Below, in pieces: positions 1 to 5,409 of a DNA stretch of 5,409 bases; positions within the stretch are counted from its first letter, which is position 1; every line of letters begins with the position of its first letter. Location: assembly GCA_023489405.1 (NCBI GenBank), contig JAMDCW010000086.1, positions 1-5,409 of the forward strand. The letters run 5' to 3'. The notes beneath the pieces were generated by a model that ran no database searches, was not told the origin of the DNA, and was given only the letters and a program-made list of their open reading frames with translations. This DNA is from Chloroflexota bacterium. GTDB taxonomy: Bacteria; Chloroflexota; UBA4733. Both the position numbers and the translations under genes were made by a program.

Positions 1-1121
1 TGAGTGTAGTCCACGCGGAAGAAAGGCCCTACGCATCGGGTCTCGCAGGAGTAGTGGCAGGAGAAACGGCCATTGCGACGACGCACGATACCCTGCGGTA
101 TCGTGGCTATCCGATCGAGCAGCTCGCGGAGTATTCGACGTATGAGGAAGTGGTGTTTCTTTTGCTCGAGGGACATCTGCCTACTCAGAAGGAATACGAC
201 GAGTTCTGTGTCGATCTGGCGGCACGCCGGGATGTCCCGGAGGCTTTGTGGGACATGATCCGCCTGTTGCCTCCTAGCGCCCATGTCATGGACGTCTTGC
301 GGACATCGGTCTCTTTTCTCGGGTCGTTCTACGCTTCGGAGGAGCCGCGGAGCGCTGCTCGAGACGTTGTGGCGAAATTGCCGACCATCCTGGCCGGAGC
401 CTGGCGCATCCTCTCAAAGTCGGGAGAGCCGATTGTGCCGAATCCGCATCTGAGCCATGCCGCGAACTTCTTCGCGATGCTTCGGGGGAAGCTGCCGCCG
501 GTAGAAGACCTGCATACGTTCGATCAATCGCTCATCATTTATGCGGAGCATGAGTTCAACGCTTCGACGTTTGCCGCGCGTGTGACGGTTTCGACGCTGT
601 CTGATCTGTGGAGTGGCATTACGAGTGCTATTGGCGCCCTCAAGGGACCGTTGCATGGTGGTGCCAACGAAGAGGCGATGAAGATGTTGCTCAGAATTGG
701 GAGCGTCGATCAAACCGAGCCGTACATCGGGAATGAGCTCGCTCAGAAGCACCTCATCTGGGGATTTGGGCACCGCATCTATAAGCACGGTGATCAGCGG
801 GCGCGGATCATGCGAGAGCGCTTGATCGAGCTCGGGCAGCGCTGGAATGAGCCGAAGTGGAGTGAGATCGGCGACCGGGTGGCGGCGGTGATGGAACGTG
901 AGAAACACCTCTTCCCGAACGTCGATTTCCCGTGTGGAGCGGTGTACTACCTCCTCGGGTTGCCGCTGGAGCTCTACACGCCGATCTTTGTGATGGCGCG
1001 GTGTGCCGGCTGGAGTGCGCACATCATTGAACAGCTCATGCACAATCGTATCTTCCGTCCCAACTCGCTCTATACCGGGCCGGAGCATCAGGACTACGTG
1101 CCGATCTCAGGGCGTTCGTGA
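1..1121 (+). CDS. gltA: Citrate synthase (start codon just outside window)
   Basis: Condenses acetyl-CoA and oxaloacetate to citrate, the entry step of the TCA cycle, in the cytoplasm. The reading frame is open from base 3, and bases 1-2 are TG, so a start codon ?TG one base before the window is likely. The protein would begin MSVVHAEERPYASGLAGVVA, as short bacterial citrate synthases do. The in-frame GTG at 54 would cut off the conserved GLAGVVAGET segment, so I reject it. From the inferred start (373 residues, normal for the short dimeric type) the catalytic set is visible: His219 in PLHGGANEEAM, His258 in GFGHRIYKHG and Asp309 in FPNVDF, followed by the substrate-binding RCAGWSAHIIEQ and RIFRPNSLYTGP. 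A small oddity is DQR where DPR is usual after the second histidine. 2-Methylcitrate synthase is a close relative and cannot be excluded from sequence alone. It converges on the uvrA-like gene. Confidence 0.95.
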   Translation, partial: SVVHAEERPYASGLAGVVAGETAIATTHDTLRYRGYPIEQLAEYSTYEEVVFLLLEGHLPTQKEYDEFCVDLAARRDVPEALWDMIRLLPPSAHVMDVLRTSVSFLGSFYASEEPRSAARDVVAKLPTILAGAWRILSKSGEPIVPNPHLSHAANFFAMLRGKLPPVEDLHTFDQSLIIYAEHEFNASTFAARVTVSTLSDLWSGITSAIGALKGPLHGGANEEAMKMLLRIGSVDQTEPYIGNELAQKHLIWGFGHRIYKHGDQRARIMRERLIELGQRWNEPKWSEIGDRVAAVMEREKHLFPNVDFPCGAVYYLLGLPLELYTPIFVMARCAGWSAHIIEQLMHNRIFRPNSLYTGPEHQDYVPISGRS

Positions 1122-1122
1122 G

Positions 1123-1151
1123 CTGATAGCGGTGTTGGGGAGGGCTATCGG
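1123..1151. terminator. Weak stem-loop between the convergent genes
   Basis: GATAGC (1125-1130) pairs with GCTATC (1144-1149) across a 13-base loop. One wobble and one further C-G pair extend the stem to 1123/1151. It lies just after the citrate synthase stop and overlaps the uvrA-like stop codon at 1145-1147, where a shared bidirectional terminator would be expected. No T-run follows on either strand, so it is not a classical intrinsic terminator. Confidence 0.25.
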
Positions 1152-3997
1152 AGATAGACGCCGATCCGGCTGGCGGGGTTCGCTGCTACCACATCGGGAG
1201 GACCGGTAGCGATAACCTGTCCTCCGGCGGGTCCGCTCCCTGGTCCAAGCTCGATCAGCCAGTGAGCGGCCTTCAGAATGTCTCGGTGGTGCTCGATAAC
1301 GATCACCGTTTCTCCCCGTCTCACCAACTCCGCCAGGACATCGAGGAGCCGGTGGACATCGGCGAAGTGTAAGCCGCTTGTCGGCTCATCGAAGAGGTAG
1401 AGCGTCTTGCCATCACCTTTTCGGGCGAGCTCGGTGGCGAGGCGGAGACGCTCCGCTTCTCCGCCGGACAGGGTTGCAGCCGGCTGGCCGAGTGGAAGAT
1501 AGCCCAAGCCTATGGCTCGGAGCGGTTCTAGCCGCTGGGCGATCTGGGGTATCGTGCGAAACAGGTCGCACGCCTCTTCGACGTTGAGCGCTAGCACACC
1601 GGCTATCGACAGACCGTGATAGCGCACCTCTAACGTTTCACGGTTATACCGCTTACCGTGGCAGATATCGCAGACTGCTTCCACGGCTGGAAGGAATTGG
1701 AGGTCGATCGTTTGCATGCCCAGTCCCTCGCACGCTTCGCAGCGCCCCCCCGGCATATTGAATGAGAAGCGCCCCGACCCATAGCCACGGATGCGTGCTT
1801 CGGGCGTCTGAGCGAAGAGCTCGCGAATAGGGGTGAATACGCCGGTGAGTGTCGCCGGCATCGACCGGCTCGAGCGGATTGCAGCCGATTGGTGCGAGTG
1901 TACGAGGCGGCGAAACTGTGTCAGGCCATCGACGTGGGCGGGGACTGCTTGTGATATACCGGTTATCGCCGCTTCAGCGGCACGGCGGAGGATGTCGAAG
2001 ACCAGCGTGCTCTTACCTGCTCCGGAAACGCCGGCGACGGCAATGAGGCAGCCAGTCGGGATATCGACGTCGAGATCGCGGAGGTTATGGAGAGAGGCAT
2101 GCCGGATGGTTAAAGCCGGTCCTAACTGAGCTGGGTGGGGCAGTTTCTCTATGCGGAGGTCACCGCGGAGGAAGCGTGCGGTGAGTGAAGTGGAGTTATG
2201 GATGAACTCAGACAATGGACCGGTTGCGAGCACGCGTCCGCCTTGATGACCTGCTCCTGGTCCGAAGTCAACGATCCAATCAGCGGCTCGCATAAAGATT
2301 TCGTCGTGTTCGACGACGATCACCGTATTCTCCTGATCCCGCAGGCGGAGCACCGCCTGAAGGAGGGTGGAGCATTCACTGGGATGGAGGCCCTGCGTTG
2401 GTTCATCGAGGACATATAGCAGGCCAGAGAGTGGCTGGGCGAGCTGAGCGGCGAGGCGGCAGCGCTGAGCTTCGCCGCGAGAGAGGGTGGTGAAGGCTCG
2501 ATGGCAGTGGAGATGACCGAGGCCAAGGTCGAGCAGGATAGCGATGCGCTGTTCTAGTTCGTCGAGGATCGGGAGGCCGATCAGCGCTTGCTGGCGGTGG
2601 GTAGATGCCTCGGCGGTGAATAGCGATCGCAGAGCAGACAGCCAGATGGTGAGTGCAGCGAACGGCATCAGGGCAAGCTCGCCGATGGATCTGTCGTGAA
2701 GGTGGTATGCACGTGCTTCCACGCGAAGGCGCTCGCTGTTGCAGCTCGAACAGGGGTGTTCTCCCATGTAGCGCTCGAGGTGGGCACGCAGAGTGGGAAT
2801 GTGGGCTTCACGATATTGCCGGCGAAGCAGATCGAGAATTCCCCGAAAGGTGAAGGTTGTGCGCGTTGTTTTCGCTTCGCTGTCGACATAGGGAATTCTC
2901 AGGGAGAGCGGTGGTTCTGGACCGTGGACGAGCGCCTCGTAAGCGTGCGGTGCCCATTCTTCTAACGGCTTACCGGCGGATTCTCCGAAGTGGGTGGCCA
3001 CGGCTCGAAGCAGATTGTTCCGAAGGCTGGTGTCCTCTATTGCTCCCCAAGGGGCAATGGCGCCTTCTTCGAGCGAGAGGCTCTGATCGGGAATAACAAG
3101 GCCGAGGTCGAATTCGAGGTGCCAGCCAAGGCCGTCACAATCTGAGCAGGCGCCGGCCGGATGGTTGAAGGAGAAGAGGTGCGGGTCACGATCGGGTAGG
3201 GCGATGTCGCAATATGGACAGAGCCAGCGATCGGTGAAGTGCAGCTCCCGGACATCGTCGACCAGCGCGATGATGTGGTGCGATCCAGCGTGGAGAGCGG
3301 TCTCGAGAGAGTCTGCTAAGCGGCTGGTAAGCTCTTCTTGAGATGCTGCCGCACTGCGAAGCTGGAGGCGATCGATCACCAGCTCGGCGCGCTCTATGGC
3401 GAGATCTTTGCCTGATACAACCTGCTCGAGGAGTTGAACGCTACTATCGATGCGCACTCGGATAAATCCCGAGCGCTGGGCGCGTTCCAATGCTGTTGTC
3501 CAGCTCTGGCCGTTCGCGGTGATGGGAGCGAGGATGAGCAGCCTACTGCCGCTGGGAAGCTGGACGAGCTGATCCACCATTTCTTGTACTGTCAGCGCCT
3601 GGACTGGATGGCCGCACCGGGGGCAGACGGGGCGGGAAAGCTTGCCGAAGAGCAGGCGCAGATAGTCGTAGGTGTCTGTCACGGTACCTACCGTGGATCG
3701 CGGGTGCCCACTCCCGGCGAATTGCGCTACGGCGATGGAAGGGGTGAGGCCGTCGATCCGATCGACGTCTGGACGGCTGGCTTGACCAAGGACCTGGCGA
3801 GCGTAGGGAGAGAGTGATTCCACATACCGTCGCTGTGCCTCGGCGTGGAGCGTGTCGAAGGCCAAGCTGGATTTTCCGGAGCCAGAAAGCCCGGTAAAGA
3901 CGATGAGCTTACCTTTGGGGAGGCTCAAGGTAACGTTTTTCAAGTTGTGCTGGCGTGCGCCGTGAATCACGATGGCGTTGGTGTTGATACTGTTCAT
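1145..3997 (-). CDS. uvrA: UvrA-family excinuclease ATPase, divergent paralogue
   Basis: UvrA dimers recognise bulky DNA lesions and load UvrB in nucleotide excision repair. The 950 residues are close to the usual length (E. coli about 940). In order: Walker A 1 GLSGSGKSS (36-44); a region matching the UvrB-binding domain (about 131-250); zinc module 1 (Cys260/263/284/287); an insertion domain ending PCSSCNSERLR (415-425); signature 1 LSRGE (505-509); Walker B 1 LLYVLDEPT (526-534) with His564; Walker A 2 GVSGAGKST (656-664); zinc module 2 (Cys753/756/776/779); signature 2 LSGGE (843-847); Walker B 2 LYLFDEPT (866-873) with His903. Signature 1 is normally LSGGE. The usual SIDQK and IDQSPIGRTPRSNPAT stretches read AVAQF (89-93) and SHQSAAIRSSRSMPAT (701-716), so this looks like a second UvrA rather than the housekeeping copy. 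Unlike UvrA2 forms it keeps the UvrB-binding region. The ATG at 3997 has a GGA six bases upstream and gives a normal UvrA N-terminus. Confidence 0.93.
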   Translation of the reverse strand: MNSINTNAIVIHGARQHNLKNVTLSLPKGKLIVFTGLSGSGKSSLAFDTLHAEAQRRYVESLSPYARQVLGQASRPDVDRIDGLTPSIAVAQFAGSGHPRSTVGTVTDTYDYLRLLFGKLSRPVCPRCGHPVQALTVQEMVDQLVQLPSGSRLLILAPITANGQSWTTALERAQRSGFIRVRIDSSVQLLEQVVSGKDLAIERAELVIDRLQLRSAAASQEELTSRLADSLETALHAGSHHIIALVDDVRELHFTDRWLCPYCDIALPDRDPHLFSFNHPAGACSDCDGLGWHLEFDLGLVIPDQSLSLEEGAIAPWGAIEDTSLRNNLLRAVATHFGESAGKPLEEWAPHAYEALVHGPEPPLSLRIPYVDSEAKTTRTTFTFRGILDLLRRQYREAHIPTLRAHLERYMGEHPCSSCNSERLRVEARAYHLHDRSIGELALMPFAALTIWLSALRSLFTAEASTHRQQALIGLPILDELEQRIAILLDLGLGHLHCHRAFTTLSRGEAQRCRLAAQLAQPLSGLLYVLDEPTQGLHPSECSTLLQAVLRLRDQENTVIVVEHDEIFMRAADWIVDFGPGAGHQGGRVLATGPLSEFIHNSTSLTARFLRGDLRIEKLPHPAQLGPALTIRHASLHNLRDLDVDIPTGCLIAVAGVSGAGKSTLVFDILRRAAEAAITGISQAVPAHVDGLTQFRRLVHSHQSAAIRSSRSMPATLTGVFTPIRELFAQTPEARIRGYGSGRFSFNMPGGRCEACEGLGMQTIDLQFLPAVEAVCDICHGKRYNRETLEVRYHGLSIAGVLALNVEEACDLFRTIPQIAQRLEPLRAIGLGYLPLGQPAATLSGGEAERLRLATELARKGDGKTLYLFDEPTSGLHFADVHRLLDVLAELVRRGETVIVIEHHRDILKAAHWLIELGPGSGPAGGQVIATGPPDVVAANPASRIGVYLR
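1197..1225. other. Stem-loop inside the 3' end of the uvrA-like gene
   Basis: GGAGGAC (1197-1203) and GTCCTCC (1219-1225) are perfect 7-base reverse complements. Inside them, after one mismatch, GGT (1205-1207) pairs with ACC (1215-1217) around a 7-base loop. It sits 76 bases past the citrate synthase stop, within the last codons of the convergent gene. There is no T-run. It may be a chance product of GC-rich coding sequence, or may slow read-through from the + strand gene. Confidence 0.25.
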
Positions 3998-4002
3998 TCT
4001 CT

Positions 4003-4026
4003 GTCCGCACTCGTCGGTATACTGAG
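4003..4026. repeat. 24-bp inverted pair, arm in the uvrA leader
   Basis: This 24-base stretch (+ strand GTCCGCAC...ATACTGAG) is the exact reverse complement of 4436-4459. It ends five bases before the uvrA-like ATG at 3997, and its last bases on the - strand contain the GGA that is the only Shine-Dalgarno-like element. The match stops sharply at both ends, with mismatches at 4002/4460 and 4027/4435. Confidence 0.9.
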
Positions 4027-4027
4027 A

Positions 4028-4041
4028 AGAGCATACGCTCT
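4028..4041. promoter_or_regulatory. Short palindrome in the uvrA leader
   Basis: AGAGC-ATAC-GCTCT is a perfect 5-bp-arm palindrome directly beside the 24-bp repeat arm, about 30 bases upstream of the uvrA-like start. It could be an operator or a small mRNA hairpin. I do not recognise it as the site of a known regulator; it lacks the AT-rich core of LexA boxes. Confidence 0.2.
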
Positions 4042-4155
4042 CGCTCGTTCCTCATCCGCTCACATTCTAGGGGGCGGAAGGTGAGGCGACGACGTTTTTA
4101 CTTTGTAGCGCTAGTGAGGAGTGGTGTAGCTGGGGCTGAGGGGAGGTTCTGCCTA

Positions 4156-4620
4156 CTAGTGGAGGGAAGGCTGTGGATCGAGCGCCTGGCGATGGCCGGT
4201 AGCCTTCTGTATCCCTTGGAGCCTGTTCCAGATTGCCCACAGGAGGAGTGCTACGGCAATGAGACCCAGCACCGGCTGAATTGGCTCGAAGACGGACACT
4301 GCGCCGCTGGCGCCGAGGAAGAGCAGCACGATTTTGTTGCAGACAGGACACCCTACAGCAAAGAAGGAGAGTGCGCCCCCGGCGGTGAGACGTTTTTCTT
4401 GCAAACTACAGGCAGTCGGGAAGGCGTAGGTGGCGCTCAGTATACCGACGAGTGCGGACGTAGCGATGAGAAAGAAGACGTTGCTCGGCGTCGCTGGCAC
4501 CATACGTTCAAAGAATGGACTGGGTATGACCGCCGTGGAGATACCGATGATGACTGTCGTGATCAGTCCACCGCCGAGTCCGTAGAGCGCTGCACGGAAC
4601 CAAAGGGGTAATCCTGTCAT
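4156..4620 (-). CDS. Four-helix membrane protein with CPVCNK motif
   Basis: I recognise the general type (small bacterial integral membrane proteins with GCPxCNK) but know of no established function. The 154 residues have four hydrophobic segments: about 8-32, 47-69, 81-103 and 112-131. Basic residues in the central loop (QEKR, 74-77) and the C-terminal tail (RLQGIQK) suggest both ends face the cytoplasm. Gly90-Cys91-Pro-Val-Cys94-Asn-Lys lies mid-helix in segment 3, so its thioredoxin-like CxxC is within or near the bilayer; another cysteine is at 71. By inference it could do thiol redox chemistry or bind metal, as the intramembrane CxxC of VKOR proteins does, though no VKOR homology is evident. 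I chose the ATG at 4620 because GGAAGGG lies nine bases upstream. In-frame ATGs at 4662 and 4680 add 14 or 20 polar residues and lack a well-placed ribosome site. Its second helix carries one arm of the 24-bp inverted pair. Confidence 0.8.
   Translation of the reverse strand: MTGLPLWFRAALYGLGGGLITTVIIGISTAVIPSPFFERMVPATPSNVFFLIATSALVGILSATYAFPTACSLQEKRLTAGGALSFFAVGCPVCNKIVLLFLGASGAVSVFEPIQPVLGLIAVALLLWAIWNRLQGIQKATGHRQALDPQPSLH
4436..4459. repeat. 24-bp inverted pair, arm inside the membrane gene
   Basis: Exact reverse complement of 4003-4026, with 409 bases between the arms. On the - strand it encodes SALVGIL plus flanking bases (residues 55-61) in helix 2 of the membrane protein. It is under coding constraint here, which makes this the more likely ancestral copy (inference). 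Confidence 0.9.
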
Positions 4621-4733
4621 AGCCGATCGCCCTTCCAGCCGGTCGTCGAAAGTGTCCACCATCGAGGAGCTTGTCCCCATGGTACGACATGCTTCGCATA
4701 ACTACCCTGAGACGCGTGTGCCGATGGGCATGA

Positions 4734-5171
4734 TCAGATGTAGTACATTCCCGCATCCTGGCGGAGGCTTTGGCGAGCGGCCAACTGTGCTAAGGTCGTC
4801 GCTCGTAGCACAGCGAGGCTGGCTTCTTCCATCTGGCGCCAGATGTGGAGAATGGCGCAATTCTTCCCAAGCTGGCAGGTCTCCTCATTGATCATGCAGC
4901 TCACGAACGACTTCGTCCCTTCGAGAGCCCCGATGATCTCAGTGAGGGTAATCTCTTCGGCGGCCTTTGCCAGCGTGTGGCCACCTGATGGACCGCGAAC
5001 GCTGCGCACCAAACCAGCTTTTCGGAGTGCGGTGAGCAACTGATCGAGATAGGCTTCAGAGATTTGCTGCCGGGCGGCGATCTGGGCGCTCAGCACCGGA
5101 CCATGGCCAGCACGCTGCGCTAGATCAATCATTGCCCGGAGTCCATAGTCGGCGCGCATTGATATCTGCAT
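4734..5171 (-). CDS. Rrf2-family transcription regulator, probable Fe-S sensor
   Basis: Rrf2 proteins (IscR, NsrR, RirA, CymR and others) are dimeric winged-helix DNA-binding regulators; many hold a labile Fe-S cluster that senses iron, oxygen or nitric oxide. The 145 residues open MQISMRADYGLRAM, the classic family start, so the ATG at 5171 is preferred over the ATG at 5159. The winged helix spans roughly 27-70, with recognition-helix residues ISEAYLDQLLTALRKAGLV and wing RGPSGGHTLAK. Cys92, Cys99 and Cys105 in CMINEETCQLGKNC match the three-cysteine cluster pattern (C92/C98/C104 in E. coli IscR), and His109 could be a fourth ligand. The sequence does not tell IscR-type from NsrR-type sensing, so no symbol is given. 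It lies 54 bases after cobU, and the membrane gene follows after 113 bases, making that gene and rrf2 itself natural candidate targets. Confidence 0.92.
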   Translation of the reverse strand: MQISMRADYGLRAMIDLAQRAGHGPVLSAQIAARQQISEAYLDQLLTALRKAGLVRSVRGPSGGHTLAKAAEEITLTEIIGALEGTKSFVSCMINEETCQLGKNCAILHIWRQMEEASLAVLRATTLAQLAARQSLRQDAGMYYI

Positions 5172-5177
5172 GTGTTT

Positions 5178-5207
5178 ACTCTACTCAACAGTGAGGCTGA
5201 TGTACAA
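5178..5207 (-). promoter_or_regulatory. Possible leaderless-type promoter of the rrf2 gene
   Basis: Reading the - strand, TAGAGT (5183-5178) sits six bases before the ATG at 5171. No Shine-Dalgarno lies between, which fits the TANNNT pattern of leaderless transcripts starting at the initiation codon. A poor -35 candidate, TTGTAC (5207-5202), lies 18 bases upstream. Between them is a short palindrome, CTCA-N4-TGAG (5184-5195), where a self-repressing dimer could bind. All elements are short and the -35 is weak. Confidence 0.3.
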
Positions 5208-5225
5208 CTCGGTTGCGACTTGGAG

Positions 5226-5409
5226 TCACGCAGTATCTTCTTGGAAGTCTGGGGCGTGAATAGGCATTCCTAGCGCTCGGAGGTCAAGCGCAAAACCGGT
5301 GGCTGTCAGGTAGACGTGTTGCGCACGCTGGGCGATGTGCTGGTTCAGCCGGCCGAGCATATCGCGAAAGGTGCGTCCGAGAGCGTAGACAGGTACGATT
5401 CCCCAGCCG
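5226..5409 (-). CDS. cobU: C-terminus of adenosylcobinamide kinase/guanylyltransferase
   Basis: CobU/CobP phosphorylates adenosylcobinamide and transfers GMP to it, a late step in nucleotide loop assembly of coenzyme B12. Only the last 60 codons and the TGA at 5228-5226 are here; the rest of a roughly 180-residue protein lies beyond the window's right edge. The visible part reads GWGIVPVYALGRTFRDMLGR, then LNQHIAQRAQHVYLTATGFA. This matches the conserved CobU C-terminus (GxGIVP...R.FRD..GR.NQ...A..V.L...G), in which the RxFRDxxGRxNQ stretch is characteristic. The P-loop and GMP-attachment histidine would lie in the missing N-terminal part. A 54-base gap separates its stop from the rrf2 start, so cotranscription is possible, but the two functions are not obviously linked. 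Confidence 0.82.
   Translation of the reverse strand, partial: GWGIVPVYALGRTFRDMLGRLNQHIAQRAQHVYLTATGFALDLRALGMPIHAPDFQEDTA

Noticed and set aside
414..1088. Long open frame on the - strand opposite citrate synthase (224 codons)
   Set aside because: It is antisense to a clearly real enzyme, has no recognisable domain, and is the kind of shadow frame that GC-rich coding DNA produces.
1290..2330. Similar sequence patches near 1300 and 2320 (GATCACCGT) as a repeat
   Set aside because: They encode the matching VIVIEH and VIVVEH segments of the two ATPase halves of the UvrA protein, so they reflect the ancient domain duplication.
4064..4069. TAGAAT on the - strand as a -10 box for the uvrA-like gene
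   Set aside because: A good hexamer, but no acceptable -35 lies 16-19 bases upstream, so it cannot be supported alone.
3845..4084. + strand open frame whose translation also contains SALVGIL, hinting at a relic of a second membrane gene copy
   Set aside because: The shared residues come only from the 24-bp repeat. Similarity outside it is near background, and the frame overlaps the uvrA-like N-terminus antisense.
4081..4611. 176-codon + strand open frame
   Set aside because: Antisense to the membrane protein gene, with a charged, low-information translation and no domain; the - strand frame gives coherent helices and a recognisable motif.
4716..4733. Small hairpin (TGCC-GATG-GGCA) after the rrf2 stop as a terminator
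   Set aside because: The stem has only four pairs plus wobbles and no T-run follows; too weak to call.

Overview
The window looks like ordinary chromosomal DNA from a moderately GC-rich bacterium. It holds one gene on the + strand and four on the - strand, densely packed, with no phage, IS, CRISPR or RNA gene that I can see. The protein styles (short citrate synthase, CobU C-terminus reading GWGIVPVYALGRTFRD, Rrf2 regulator) remind me of Chloroflexota/Thermomicrobia. That placement is an impression from recalled protein families, not a search result.

Layout. Bases 1-1121 (+) are a citrate synthase whose start codon appears to lie one base before the window. It converges on a long - strand gene, 3997 down to 1145, that encodes a 950-residue UvrA-family protein; only 23 bp separate the two stop codons. 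Upstream of it on the - strand come a four-helix membrane protein with a CPVCNK motif inside a helix (about 4620 to 4156), an Rrf2-family regulator with three cluster-type cysteines (5171 to 4734), and the last 60 codons of a CobU-type cobinamide kinase/guanylyltransferase (from the window edge to 5226). Gaps are short: 5172-5225, 4621-4733, 3998-4155 and 1122-1144. No stretch over 300 bases lacks a gene.

How the parts may work together. cobU, rrf2, the membrane gene and uvrA run in one direction with no convincing terminator between them, so partial cotranscription is possible. The Rrf2 protein probably senses Fe-S status, redox or NO, and could control itself and the thiol-bearing membrane protein beside it. 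The UvrA protein is a divergent paralogue: both ATPase halves and both zinc modules are there, but the first ABC signature reads LSRGE and two usually conserved family motifs are eroded.

The most unusual thing is a perfect 24-bp inverted pair. One arm lies in the coding region of the membrane gene (4436-4459). The other lies in the uvrA leader, ending five bases before its ATG (4003-4026). In a shared transcript the two arms could pair and cover the uvrA ribosome-binding site. I see no clearly new multi-gene system; the inverted pair and the regulator/membrane-thiol pair are the best leads.
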